Shown here: positions 1-8,891 of the stretch, piece by piece
Numbering within the stretch: the first letter of the stretch is position 1
Layout: each line of letters starts with the position of its first letter
From: Psychrobacter faecalis
GTDB taxonomy: Bacteria > Pseudomonadota > Gammaproteobacteria > Pseudomonadales > Moraxellaceae
NCBI RefSeq assembly: GCF_016107575.1
Contig: NZ_JABAST010000003.1
Coordinates: forward strand, 61,424 to 125,423
Length of the DNA: 64,000 bases
Reading direction: 5' to 3'
Program-made: the position numbers and the translations under genes
Notes under the pieces: generated by a model
The model's database searches: none
Told to the model about the DNA's origin: nothing
What the model saw: only the letters and a program-made list of their open reading frames with translations

Positions 1-1012
1 TTTCAGGGTCTTTCGTGCCTGATAGCGTACGCATAGAGCGACGGTCTTTAGCGTATGGTAGGGCGTTTTGGAAAGACAATTCAGTGTGCGCCAAACCTTG
101 AATACCAGTACCGATACGAGCAGTGTTCATAAAGGTGAACATCGCTTTCAAGCCTTTATTTGGCTCACCAATTAAGTAACCAACTGCGTCATCGAAGTTT
201 AAAACACAAGTTGACGATGAGCTGATACCCATTTTGTGCTCGATAGAGCCACAAACCACGCCATTACGCTCGCCAGATTCACCTTCAGCATTTGGCAAGA
301 ATTTTGGTACGATGAACAATGAGATACCGCGTGTGCCTTCTGGCGCATTTGGTAGACGAGCTAAAACGATATGGACGATATTGTCGGTTAAGTCATGCTC
401 GCCACTTGAGATAAAAATCTTGGTACCGCTGATTTTATAAGTACCGTCATCTTGCGGGATGGCTTTTGATTTAACCTGACCCAAGTCAGTACCACACTGC
501 GGCTCAGTCAAACACATGGTGCCCGACCACGTACCTTCAACCAATTTAGGTAAATAAATCGCTTTTTGCTCGTCGGTACCGTACTGTAGTAAGGTGTTGA
601 TACAACCAGTTGATAGGCCAGGATACATCGCCCAAGGCCAGTTAGCCGTACCCATCATTTCAGACTTAATAAGGTTGATTGACATCGGTAAGTTCATACC
701 GCCGTACTCTTCAGGGTACGAAATACCTTGCCAGCCGCCTTCGACGAACTGGTCATAAGCTTCTTTAAAACCTTTAGGCGTAGTGACCACACCATTTTCA
801 AAATGACAGCCTTCTTCATCCGCTGGCTGGTACAAAGGCGCTAAGATATTTTCAGCAAAGTCAGCAAAGTCAGCAAAGCCTTGCAAAATCATATCGACGG
901 TTTCAGGATCGGCGTTTTCGCCATTGTCTAGGCTTTTATAATGCGTTTGATAGTCAAAAACATCATTTATCAAAAACTTGATATCACGCAAAGGTGCTTT
1001 GTAAGTTAACAT
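1..1012 (-). CDS. Acyl-CoA dehydrogenase (C-terminal part outside window)
   Basis: The first 337 codons of a long acyl-CoA dehydrogenase are present; the 3' end lies beyond base 1. The protein opens MLTYKAPLRDIKFLINDVFD, typical of the roughly 600-residue bacterial branch of the family with an extra C-terminal domain (FadE/DmdC-like). Seen further in are the flavin/substrate region with CLTEPQCGTDLG and the ISSGEHDLTDN stretch. The expected role is FAD-dependent alpha,beta-dehydrogenation of acyl-CoA in beta-oxidation; chain-length preference cannot be read. The start is the ATG at 1012. Near the N-terminus a 9-bp unit (TCAGCAAAG on the plus strand, 852-878) is repeated three times and encodes a FAD-FAD-FAE-like run. 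Other fatty-acid genes in the window (acyl-CoA synthetases, fadH) fit this pathway but are not adjacent. Confidence 0.88.
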   Translation of the reverse strand, partial: MLTYKAPLRDIKFLINDVFDYQTHYKSLDNGENADPETVDMILQGFADFADFAENILAPLYQPADEEGCHFENGVVTTPKGFKEAYDQFVEGGWQGISYPEEYGGMNLPMSINLIKSEMMGTANWPWAMYPGLSTGCINTLLQYGTDEQKAIYLPKLVEGTWSGTMCLTEPQCGTDLGQVKSKAIPQDDGTYKISGTKIFISSGEHDLTDNIVHIVLARLPNAPEGTRGISLFIVPKFLPNAEGESGERNGVVCGSIEHKMGISSSSTCVLNFDDAVGYLIGEPNKGLKAMFTFMNTARIGTGIQGLAHTELSFQNALPYAKDRRSMRTLSGTKDPE

Positions 1013-1481
1013 AGTCGCTCTCTTTGATTATTTGGCTAGGATAGTTCGTTAGCATAGACTGTCGGCTCATTAATTGAGCCATGGTTCATGTAAACGGGAG
1101 TTTAATTATTTGAGATAAAGGCAGACAATATTACAGGTCGTTATCTAGGTTTATTAAGAACAGCTTGTCCATTTTGATAACCGTTAAGGCATCCTTGATA
1201 AAAAACAGCTGTCGTAGCATTGAGGTCAGTATAAATCTTCTATAGCCACAAATATACAACCGATAACTAATATTCATAATATATTAAAAAACATAAAAAT
1301 TTAAGTTATAAATATAAATGGTTATTTATTTATAAACAGGCATCAATAAGTCCAGTTTTATAAACAACCATAGTTTTAGTACAGGTTGCAGCGTAAGTTT
1401 TAGTATAGACAGCGGGATAGACGCAAAACAACCGTTAAGTGTATGAGTTGCGTGCCCAAACAGAATAAAGGAACACAATTT
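1013..1481. other. Divergent intergenic region with a palindrome
   Basis: No gene is seen between the divergent acyl-CoA dehydrogenase and FUSC genes. A hairpin/palindrome GGCTCA-TTAAT-TGAGCC lies at 1064-1080, about 52 bp upstream of the dehydrogenase ATG, and could be an operator for that gene. The middle (about 1260-1340) is very AT-rich and probably carries promoters, but no convincing -35/-10 pair was picked. Confidence 0.4.
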
Positions 1482-2633
1482 ATGAGCGCACCAAAGCGCA
1501 ATTTAGCATACCAAACAGAGCAGAAAAAGACGCCAGTATTTTGGCTAATGGCAGTAGTTGGGCGGTTAAAAAAACTCATCGATGGTGAGCTTAACCATTT
1601 ATTAACCGTAAACCGTAGCAAACGACCGTGGCACATGCCGATTATCGCTGCAATTACCATTAGTTTTCCGGTATTTGTCGGGGCGTACTTTGATGCTCTG
1701 CCGTCTGGTATTAAAGCGTCACTAGGAGCGATGGTTATTTTAAATACACCGTTAGCAGGTAAGCTGCCGTTTCGTTTGGTGACGGTGATGGCGTGGGGGT
1801 TTGCCATGTCGCTGTGTTTTGCGCTGGGCCTGATAGCGCAGCAAATTCCGCCATTAAAATTGCCGATATTTACCTTGATGGCGTTTGGTATTGTAATTTT
1901 TGGGCGCTACTATCGTCAACCGCCGCCCGCAGGTTTGTTTGTGATGATGGCGGGGGCGATTGCGCTATTTATCCCCCTGCCTTTAGAAGATGTCATGCCG
2001 GCCACAGGCTTGGTGATGCTCGGTAGTGGTTTTGCTTTGGTGATGGCGCTGCTATATTCGCTGTTTCTATTAGCGACGCGCCTAGCGACACCGACGCCGA
2101 CCTATAGCTATGAGCCCGATACCATTACGGAGAGTGTGATTGTCGCCGGTTTTGTCAGTCTATCTTTAGTCATCGCGCTGAGCTTAAATTTATCAAATCC
2201 CTATTGGGCAGCAGTCAGCTGTTTTTTGATTATCCAAGGTATTCATTTGCGTACCATGTGGATTAAGCAAATCCATCGTTTGCTTGGCACCATGGTTGGC
2301 GTTGGGCTGGCGGGATGGATGCTGGCGTGGGGTTTGCCGATATGGGGTGTGGCACTGGCGATATTAAGCTTAATGCTGTGTATCGAAACCTTGGTCGACC
2401 GCCATTATGGCTTGGCGGTGATATTTATCACGCCGCTGACGATATTTATTGCCGAATATGGCAGTGGGTTGCCGTTTACTAAGCAAGCTTATCAAGAGGT
2501 CATTTTAGCGCGTTTGTTTGATACCATGATTGGCTGCGTGGTGGGGCTAAGCGGCGGGGTGGTGATGCATTCGACCGATTTACGCGTGCCGCTGCGCCGG
2601 ATGGAGAATTGGCTGCTAGCGCGTTTTAGCTAA
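1482..2633 (+). CDS. FUSC-family integral membrane protein
   Basis: A 383-residue protein with about ten hydrophobic segments, arranged as two blocks (roughly residues 45-190 and 220-345) separated by a short polar stretch. This is the layout of FUSC/YccS-type aromatic-acid or fusaric-acid efflux proteins, here without the large cytoplasmic domain of full YccS. Substrate is unknown. The ATG at 1482 is chosen because AAGGA sits 9 bp upstream at 1468-1472; an in-frame ATG at 1443 has no comparable ribosome site. It stands alone, divergent from the dehydrogenase gene and convergent with aroE. Family assignment is from overall hydrophobic pattern and sequence feel rather than one diagnostic motif. 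Confidence 0.75.
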   Translation: MSAPKRNLAYQTEQKKTPVFWLMAVVGRLKKLIDGELNHLLTVNRSKRPWHMPIIAAITISFPVFVGAYFDALPSGIKASLGAMVILNTPLAGKLPFRLVTVMAWGFAMSLCFALGLIAQQIPPLKLPIFTLMAFGIVIFGRYYRQPPPAGLFVMMAGAIALFIPLPLEDVMPATGLVMLGSGFALVMALLYSLFLLATRLATPTPTYSYEPDTITESVIVAGFVSLSLVIALSLNLSNPYWAAVSCFLIIQGIHLRTMWIKQIHRLLGTMVGVGLAGWMLAWGLPIWGVALAILSLMLCIETLVDRHYGLAVIFITPLTIFIAEYGSGLPFTKQAYQEVILARLFDTMIGCVVGLSGGVVMHSTDLRVPLRRMENWLLARFS

Positions 2634-2714
2634 ATTTTTTAGCAGATAAAAAGCTGTATGATTTCTATTCATATGGCTTTTTTAGTCGCGGTTTAAGCTG
2701 TTCATTCAATGTAC

Positions 2715-3566
2715 TTATAAACTGTCGATGACTTGCGCAACATCGACTTTATGTTCTGTCCAACGCTCAAAACTTAACGCTGCCTGCCCGATAAGCATGC
2801 CATAACCGTCTGACGTTTGTGCGCCGCGCTTGGTAAAATGCTGCAAAAACGGCAGCTCACGTCCATACATCATATCGTAAGCATAATGGCCGTCTAGTTG
2901 GTCGCTAAGCGGCAGCGTATCGCCCGTTAGCCCAATCGAGGTAGCATTGATAATGATATCAAACTCACCGCTTAGCGTTTCAGTGCTACAGGTTTTAATC
3001 TGCTGCTTAGCAATTGTCTCACTTGCAGCGTTTAGATCAGTAACTAAATTTGTCGCTTTATTTAATGTACGATTGGCAAGGGTAAGCTCGCTGATACCCG
3101 CTTCAATCAATGGCAATATCACCCCGCGCGCCGCGCCGCCTGCGCCGATTATTGCCACACGCGCGCCCTTTAGCGGCCAATCTAAACTTGTCATGTGATT
3201 GACCAACCCTTGGCCATCGGTATTATCGCCATATATCGCCTCGGCTATCGGTGTGCCATTTTTTAACAACGTTTTATTGATCAACAAAGTATTAACAGCG
3301 CCTGCAACCTTAGCGTGTTCAGACAAGCCGCCACGCGCCGCGCAGCACTGATAAGCTACTTGCTTAAAGGGCACAGTCACGTTAGCACCAACGCCGCCGC
3401 CCTGAAAAAATGCCTCAATCACCGCAGTAAAGCTGGCTACATCATCAGGGCAATACTGGCGCTGATAGCTAATCTCTAAGCCTGTCTGCACAGCGAACTG
3501 CGTATGGATTTCAGGGGATTTGCTGTGGGCAATCGGATTGCCTATAACGATAAAATGCTGGGTCAT
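2715..3566 (-). CDS. aroE: Shikimate dehydrogenase (NADP+)
   Basis: AroE reduces 3-dehydroshikimate to shikimate with NADPH in aromatic amino-acid and folate precursor synthesis, in the cytoplasm. The 283-residue protein has the expected marks: the substrate-binding SKSPEIH near residue 15, NVTVPFK with the catalytic lysine around 63-69, the Rossmann glycine motif GAGGAARG near 142-149, and NATSIGL around 208-214. Length matches the family. The ATG at 3566 gives the canonical QHFIVIGNPIAHS beginning, although the ribosome site is weak. It ends convergently with the FUSC gene and appears to be transcribed alone. Confidence 0.96.
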   Translation of the reverse strand: MTQHFIVIGNPIAHSKSPEIHTQFAVQTGLEISYQRQYCPDDVASFTAVIEAFFQGGGVGANVTVPFKQVAYQCCAARGGLSEHAKVAGAVNTLLINKTLLKNGTPIAEAIYGDNTDGQGLVNHMTSLDWPLKGARVAIIGAGGAARGVILPLIEAGISELTLANRTLNKATNLVTDLNAASETIAKQQIKTCSTETLSGEFDIIINATSIGLTGDTLPLSDQLDGHYAYDMMYGRELPFLQHFTKRGAQTSDGYGMLIGQAALSFERWTEHKVDVAQVIDSL

Positions 3567-4093
3567 AAAGGGTCCGCTGCTTGTAAAGGGTGAAATATAG
3601 GCAAAATCAACAGGTGAGAAGTTATCAATAAAAAAGTGGCCGTTTAATTATCTTATGCAATGTCATTTAATAAATCCTACTTATCATAGGGGATAACGTT
3701 AACTTTCACAAACCTATACTAAACCAACTAAGCTAAGCCAATTATGCTAAGTCAATAAAAGGGCTAAAAACGGAGCTGCTCATTAGCCAAATAAATCATG
3801 CCTTTATCTCGTGAGGTCTTTAACAAATCTGTACTCTGCCGGAGCGGTAAGTGTAAGGTAAAAGCTAGTCAAGTGTTAAGCAGTTGGGTAAACTAGGGAG
3901 CATGAAGATTTCAGTCGGCCTTGTGTTACGATGATTAAAAGGCAATATTTAACAATTTGACTGCTACCAAAGCCTATAACCAATAAGTTATATAACTATA
4001 AAAGTTTAACAGACATTTTTCGTTATCAGCGGCAGCAAACCCCGCTCGTTAATATCGTTTTTGGATCCCTTTAAAAGTGTGAGTACATTGCCC
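3567..4093. other. Divergent intergenic region, nothing specific seen
   Basis: About 525 bp between aroE and the lipoprotein gene. It must hold promoters for both, but I see no clear palindrome, repeat, RNA or convincing promoter pair. Confidence 0.3.
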
Positions 4094-4768
4094 ATGTGGA
4101 ATAAAAGCCTACAGACCTTGATGGTCAGTACGATAATGACAGTTGGCGTGTCTTTGAGCGCCTGTAATAGCAATACAGAGAGTGATACTGCCGCCAAAGA
4201 AGCAGGCGCTGATAATAGCGAGCAGACCGCCGCTGAGACCTCCAAGGCAGAAAACCCCAATGCCAACGCTGATCTTGATGGCGCAACAGCTGCGCAAGGG
4301 ACGCCAGTAAAATACGATATCGCCTCGTGGGGCACTGCCAAAGTAACCTCCTTAAGTATCGATGAGCTTAAAAAGATACAATCAGCCTTTGGTAAAGTGG
4401 TCAGCACCGACGAAAATAGCTTGGACTATGCCAGTAATCCGGCGTCCAAATATCGATTTATGCAGGATGATGCGCCGTATTTGGACCTGATTGATTCTGA
4501 AAAATACCTCGAGCTTGGCTGGTATTTTGCCAATCCAACCGACTCTGATAAAGAAAAAGAAATCAGTCAAAACCATGCCAAAAAAGCTTATCAACTGGCG
4601 CGTCAATTAATGGGCGATGAAGGCGGCAAGCTGGTCGCTGATATGCTCGGCGGTCAAATCGCCAAAAATAAAACCATCGGCGGTCAAAAAGTAGAGCTGG
4701 CAAAATGCGAGTTTTATAGCTGTATGCTAGTGATTAATAAATCTGCTGCTCAAACTGCTGATAAATAA
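4094..4768 (+). CDS. Predicted lipoprotein of unknown function
   Basis: The product (224 residues from the ATG at 4094) starts with a lipoprotein signal peptide: basic MWNKSLQ, a hydrophobic core, and lipobox VSLSAC with the acylated cysteine at about residue 23. An acidic, Ala/Glu/Asn-rich linker follows (about residues 25-70), then a folded domain of about 150 residues that I do not recognise, with two further cysteines close to the C-terminus (AKCEFYSCM). An in-frame TTG 33 bp upstream would put a non-signal extension in front of the signal peptide, so it was not used. Its stop is 15 bp before pabC, suggesting co-transcription, but the function is not deducible. Confidence 0.8.
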   Translation: MWNKSLQTLMVSTIMTVGVSLSACNSNTESDTAAKEAGADNSEQTAAETSKAENPNANADLDGATAAQGTPVKYDIASWGTAKVTSLSIDELKKIQSAFGKVVSTDENSLDYASNPASKYRFMQDDAPYLDLIDSEKYLELGWYFANPTDSDKEKEISQNHAKKAYQLARQLMGDEGGKLVADMLGGQIAKNKTIGGQKVELAKCEFYSCMLVINKSAAQTADK

Positions 4769-4783
4769 GCGGGGCTGGCCTGA

Positions 4784-5737
4784 ATGTCGCCCAATAGCTG
4801 GATATGTTTGCATCCGTCAAATGCTACACAGACCACGGTATCGTTAGACAATCGCGGGTTGGCATACGGTGATGGTTTTTTTACCACTATGGGCGTCATC
4901 GATGGGCAGATACTGTGGTTGGACTATCATCAGCAGCGCCTTGTCTCGCATGCGGTAGCCTTGCAACTTCAGCTGGACAGTTTTTCATTATTAACGGTGT
5001 TAAAAACACATGCCAAGCAATTACAGCAAGGTATGCTAAAACTTATAATCACGCGCGCCGAGCAAGAAGTCCGTGGTTATGGTTATACACCAAATATTGG
5101 TGGCGGCAGTGCGTGCGAAATTTGGCTTAAATCCTCACCAATGGCCATTACTACCGCACGATCGCTGCCACTCGCTAATAATCAATTCCTCCCGCTACAA
5201 CCTACCGCGAGCGCCATTTGCTTATCCTCTCAAATTGCTTGTTTGCCGCCAACACTTGCTGGACTTAAAAGCTTAAATCGCCTCGATAATGTGCTGGCAA
5301 GTGGCGAGCTGCAAGCTATCAAAGCTAAGACATTGGCAGGCACTATCAAGCCAAGCATCGCTGAAGGTCTGCTACGCGATATGAGCGGGCGCTGGGTTGA
5401 GGGCACGATGAGTAATGTGTTTTATCAATTAGTAGAAGCGCCAGTCGCAAAATCGTCCAATCCTCCACACTCTCAAAATAACAGCAGCAGCAACTATTTA
5501 ACCCAAGGTCAATGGTATACGCCATCGATGGCGCAATCGGGCGTTGCTGGAGTGATGCGGCAAGTGATTATCGATACATTATCGACTAGTGAAAATCCCG
5601 TCATTATCCGGTCATTACAAGATGAGGATTTACCTCATTTAAGCCAGCTATTCTTTTGCAATGCGCTGCGCGGTATTATGCCCATGAGTAGTCTGAGGTT
5701 ACTCTCGGGTGAAGTGATGGGTTTTGAAGCGAGTTAA
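4784..5737 (+). CDS. pabC: Aminodeoxychorismate lyase
   Basis: PabC is a PLP enzyme of fold type IV that converts 4-amino-4-deoxychorismate to p-aminobenzoate and pyruvate for folate synthesis. Seen: an N-terminal DNRGLAYGDGFFTTM block, the PLP-lysine motif LKSLNRLDNVLA near residues 163-174, and EGTMSNVFY near 205-213. At 317 residues it is longer than the usual ~270, through inserts such as a Ser/Asn-rich stretch near residues 225-240. The start is the ATG at 4784. In related genomes pabC directly precedes mltG and tmk; here a DpnI-type island of about 1.7 kb lies between pabC and mltG. Confidence 0.92.
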   Translation: MSPNSWICLHPSNATQTTVSLDNRGLAYGDGFFTTMGVIDGQILWLDYHQQRLVSHAVALQLQLDSFSLLTVLKTHAKQLQQGMLKLIITRAEQEVRGYGYTPNIGGGSACEIWLKSSPMAITTARSLPLANNQFLPLQPTASAICLSSQIACLPPTLAGLKSLNRLDNVLASGELQAIKAKTLAGTIKPSIAEGLLRDMSGRWVEGTMSNVFYQLVEAPVAKSSNPPHSQNNSSSNYLTQGQWYTPSMAQSGVAGVMRQVIIDTLSTSENPVIIRSLQDEDLPHLSQLFFCNALRGIMPMSSLRLLSGEVMGFEAS

Positions 5738-5743
5738 CCGTAT

Positions 5744-5929
5744 TTAAAGAATGTTAAATTTGGTGTCAATTAAGTTATCAGGGTATAAAACAACGTCTTC
5801 ATTGCGATACAGTTCTTGCGCTTTTAATAGTGCTCCTTGTTCGTCCTCTGCGCTAATTTTTACGAGGTTACTTAGCGTCTCGACAACCTCTATCTGAAAG
5901 ACTTTTTCCATATTCTTATCGTTTTTCAT
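5744..5929 (-). CDS. dpnD: DpnD/PcfM-like small protein
   Basis: A 61-residue protein with the DpnD/PcfM C-terminal domain signature: a beta-rich VFQIEVVETLSNLVKISAED followed by ALLKAQELYRNEDVVLYPDN. In Streptococcus pneumoniae dpnD is the second gene of the DpnI restriction cassette and its role is not established; here too it lies beside a DpnI homologue, on the same strand, which supports the assignment. The start is placed at the ATG at 5929, six bases after GGAAGG; an adjacent ATG at 5932 and an upstream TTG at 5944 are alternatives. It ends seven bases from the pabC stop, convergently. Confidence 0.75.
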   Translation of the reverse strand: MKNDKNMEKVFQIEVVETLSNLVKISAEDEQGALLKAQELYRNEDVVLYPDNLIDTKFNIL

Positions 5930-6113
5930 CATCACCCTTCCCAATACCTGCTTATCAAAATTTCTTTAGGATTTATATTTACTAGGTTAGCAAAGGCGTT
6001 TAAAAAGAAGTGATCGTCTTTTGTGACAAAGACTTGTGCGCTCAGGCAAATCGATCAATGATATTTTCTCAATCATAAAGGTTCAATAGCGCCTTTTAAA
6101 GGGAGAGATATCG

Positions 6114-6680
6114 ATGCGTCCAATTTATGAAGAAAGCAGAATTCCAATACAAATTCGTCGCTTGATGGTTTTTGATGAAATTTGCAAATTAGCAAAAGAA
6201 CAACCTGATGAAATTATTTACTTATCGCCTTATACCCAATTATCGCTCGGCGTTATGTATTTAAAAGACTTCAAAAAATTTATTGCCTTTGGCGGTGTGT
6301 TTGAGTATGCAGAAACACAAGAAGAAGTTATCGAGCAACGTATTAAAGTCTTTCCTAACGATGAACCAGTAAGGCGTGCGCTAACGGTCAATTTGAAGCA
6401 GTTTACTAAGCCTGCTCGCACATCTTTGCAGCTAGTATGGCATTGGAATAACTATGTTAAAAATAGAATGCACGCTTATGTAGATTATCGAGAAGAGCAC
6501 TTTTTTAAAATAAATGATGAAATTGATTGGGAGTATCCGCCGCATAAGTTTCATGACCGTTTAGTTGCAACGGCACGTTTACCATTATGGGACGATAAGG
6601 ATGAGTTGATAGCTGATGCCTATCGCGATAAGAAAGGGCAACCGAGAGCTGAGCGTTATAATGAAAAGCGCTTAATATAA
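6114..6680 (+). CDS. Unknown protein in the DpnI island
   Basis: A 188-residue soluble protein with no signal peptide or membrane segment, preceded by a good GGGAG site before the ATG at 6114. It is rich in charged and aromatic residues (for example SLQLVWHWNNYV near 103-114, and EHFFKINDEIDWEYPPHKFHD near 126-146) and I do not recognise its family. It sits between dpnD and the DpnI gene on the opposite strand, and its 3' end overlaps the DpnI stop by nine bases, so it probably travels with the cassette. An accessory restriction function or an unrelated cargo gene are both possible; no catalytic motif was identified. Confidence 0.75.
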   Translation: MRPIYEESRIPIQIRRLMVFDEICKLAKEQPDEIIYLSPYTQLSLGVMYLKDFKKFIAFGGVFEYAETQEEVIEQRIKVFPNDEPVRRALTVNLKQFTKPARTSLQLVWHWNNYVKNRMHAYVDYREEHFFKINDEIDWEYPPHKFHDRLVATARLPLWDDKDELIADAYRDKKGQPRAERYNEKRLI

Positions 6681-7435
6681 TTTGCGATAGTGCCCACGAC
6701 CAGTAAATTCAATAATGCCTTTATCGCGTAACACTTGTAGCTGCTGACGGATTTTATCTTTAACATGGTTATTTTCGGGATGTTTGAGTTTTAATAAGTT
6801 GGCAAACGCATAAACTTGATTGAGAGAAAAGTCAGTATCCAGTCTATCGATACATTGCCAAATATCCAATGTCCAACCACGCGAAGCAATAGTTTGCTCA
6901 CGTAAAAACAAGGTTTTTTGAAAGTGCTTGGTGACATTATCGCGTGGTATGACTTGCTGGTCTTTGACCAAAAACACTTTCCCCGATTCGGGCACTTTAC
7001 GCAAATCAATATTGCAGCCGACCCAACCAGCACGTTTGGCAGTGATGGATAACGGCTTGCGTTTAATAATCATGTCCGGTTTAAAAACTGTTTGGGGATG
7101 ATTAAAAAGTTATTCACCCTATATTCTGGCGAGTAGGTCAAAAAGAAAAAGCTGGGATTATCCTCGCTATTGATACGCTCAATCATAGTGGCATAAGCAC
7201 CGTCATTAATCAGGTGGCTCAGTTTTGCCTTTTTACTTTTTAGCTCATATTCCTCGCTACAATGTGCGCAATAAAAATCAGCGACAGGTTGGTTATTGGC
7301 AAATTCAACTAAGGGTTCGGTATTGCAACGGGGGCAATAACTTTGCTTAGCGACCCAATCTTCACTGAGCACACGAATTTTTTGCGATTCAGATGAATAG
7401 TTTTTGGCAAGACTTTGATTGAAATTAAGGTTCAT
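6672..7435 (-). pseudogene. dpnC: DpnI methyl-directed restriction endonuclease, split by a -1 frameshift
   Basis: Two overlapping frames together give the whole DpnI sequence. The first (7435-7070, 121 residues) has the zinc cysteines C34, C37, C56, C59 and the PD-(D/E)XK active-site residues D53, E64 and K66 at the same numbers as pneumococcal DpnI. The second (7073-6672, 133 residues) carries the rest of the catalytic domain (RAGWVGCNIDLRKVP) and the C-terminal winged helix (KIRQQLQVLRDKGIIEF). DpnI cuts GATC only when the adenine is methylated, protecting cells that lack Dam. The break lies inside the catalytic domain, so separate halves are unlikely to work. The cause is either one lost T in a T-run or a programmed slip at T TTA AAC; an ATGA overlap also permits coupled translation. 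Confidence 0.88.
7079..7085 (-). other. Slippery heptamer T TTA AAC at the DpnI frame break
   Basis: In the DpnI upstream frame the codons read CAG TTT TTA AAC CGG ACA TGA. The heptamer T TTA AAC fits the X XXY YYZ rule for -1 slippage; re-pairing leads into CCG GAC ATG, the frame of the downstream half. Adding one T to the run has the same effect on the frame, so the sequence alone does not separate mutation from recoding. Confidence 0.6.
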
Positions 7436-7604
7436 AGCCGATTTTTTTATTAAAGGAAAAATTCAAAGTGATAAATAAGCAATATGAGTATTAAGCCATA
7501 TAATTTACTCTAACCACCAAGTTAATCGATAAGCTAAGCAAATACCATTGAAAATCGCCCAGTTCAGTGCTAAATTCTAGCAAACTTCTGCCTCGCGAGT
7601 TGCC

Positions 7605-8891
7605 ATGAGCAAGCCAACACCTGAAATACCACCTAAACGCCCTGATGAGTCGCCAAAAAATGACCATGACGACGCGCCGGAGCAGCCTGTCGAGACGACG
7701 GCGCTGGATAAAAAACCTATCATTGACGACGTTAGCGCAGAGGAAGTACCGGCGACGGATATCTCACTCATTAGCGGTGGCACTAAACCGCGCCACTATA
7801 AAGCTGATAATCCATCGTTTTTTATGCAGCGTGGTTATCAGGTGTTATTGGTACTTGGACTGATTGCCGCGTTTTTTTTGGTGATGGTGTATCAGACGCT
7901 GTTTGGCCGTATTGAGCAGCCGCAGCAGATGGTGACGATTGAATCGGGTCAGACGTATTATGGGCTATTGCCGCAGTGGCAGCAGCAAATACCGCTGTTT
8001 TCTGCCACGATTGCCAAGCTTTATATGAAAACGCAAATCGATGGCCCATTGCATGCCGGTATTTATCAATTACCAGAAAACCCTACCTTTGCTGAAGCCT
8101 TAGAAGTATTGGGGCAAGGGGTAAAAGCGGCGATGGTCAAGGTACAGATTATCGAAGGCAAAACCTCAAAAGATTTATATCAGGCGCTACGAGATAATAA
8201 AGGCATCAAAAAAGAAGTACTGACGGCGGATAGCACGAATGCCAGCATCGCACAGGCGTTGGATTTGGTTGGCATCTTGCCAGATTCGGTGATCAATAGT
8301 AATGATGCTATCGTCAATCACAATCTTGAAGGCTGGTTTGCGCCTGATACGTATTATTATGGCGAAGGCAGCACCGATAAGCAGGTATTGACCGATTTGT
8401 ATAAGCGTCAGCAGCAAGCATTGACCAAAGCGTGGGAAAATCGCGACCCTGATCTGCCTTATGACAGTCCGTATGAAGCGCTGGTGATGGCATCGATTAT
8501 CGAAAAAGAAACCAGCGTGGCAGAAGAGCGTCCTTTAGTCTCGGCAGTATTTAGCAATCGTTTGAATAAAAATATGCGCTTGCAAACCGATCCGACCATT
8601 ATTTATGGGATGGGTAGCCGTTATGAAGGCAATATTCGCCGTCAAGACATCGATGAAAAGACCGCTTATAACACCTATCAAATCGATGGTTTGCCGCCAA
8701 CGCCAATCGCGCTGCCATCTGCGGCCTCGATTGAAGCGACTTTGCATCCCGCCGATAGCGAAGCGTTATATTTTGTGGCGACCGGTAACGGCGGGCACAA
8801 ATTTACCAATAGCTTAAATGAGCATAACCAAGCGGTCAAAGAATATCTCAGCGTCATGCGTCAGAAAAAAGCACAAACACCGCCGCCGTAA
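7605..8891 (+). CDS. mltG: Endolytic peptidoglycan transglycosylase MltG
   Basis: MltG (YceG) is an inner-membrane lytic transglycosylase that cuts nascent glycan strands and sets their length. Seen: a polar Pro/Asp-rich cytoplasmic N-terminus of about 75 residues, a single membrane helix (VLLVLGLIAAFFLVMVYQTLF), a LysM-like region, and the YceG catalytic block with MASIIEKETSVAEERPLV, where the glutamate after II is the expected catalytic residue, then LQTDPTIIYGMG. The length of 428 is above the usual ~340 because of the N-terminal extension. The start is the ATG at 7605 with a weak GCGAG site. It precedes tmk, as in many gammaproteobacteria. Confidence 0.94.
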   Translation: MSKPTPEIPPKRPDESPKNDHDDAPEQPVETTALDKKPIIDDVSAEEVPATDISLISGGTKPRHYKADNPSFFMQRGYQVLLVLGLIAAFFLVMVYQTLFGRIEQPQQMVTIESGQTYYGLLPQWQQQIPLFSATIAKLYMKTQIDGPLHAGIYQLPENPTFAEALEVLGQGVKAAMVKVQIIEGKTSKDLYQALRDNKGIKKEVLTADSTNASIAQALDLVGILPDSVINSNDAIVNHNLEGWFAPDTYYYGEGSTDKQVLTDLYKRQQQALTKAWENRDPDLPYDSPYEALVMASIIEKETSVAEERPLVSAVFSNRLNKNMRLQTDPTIIYGMGSRYEGNIRRQDIDEKTAYNTYQIDGLPPTPIALPSAASIEATLHPADSEALYFVATGNGGHKFTNSLNEHNQAVKEYLSVMRQKKAQTPPP

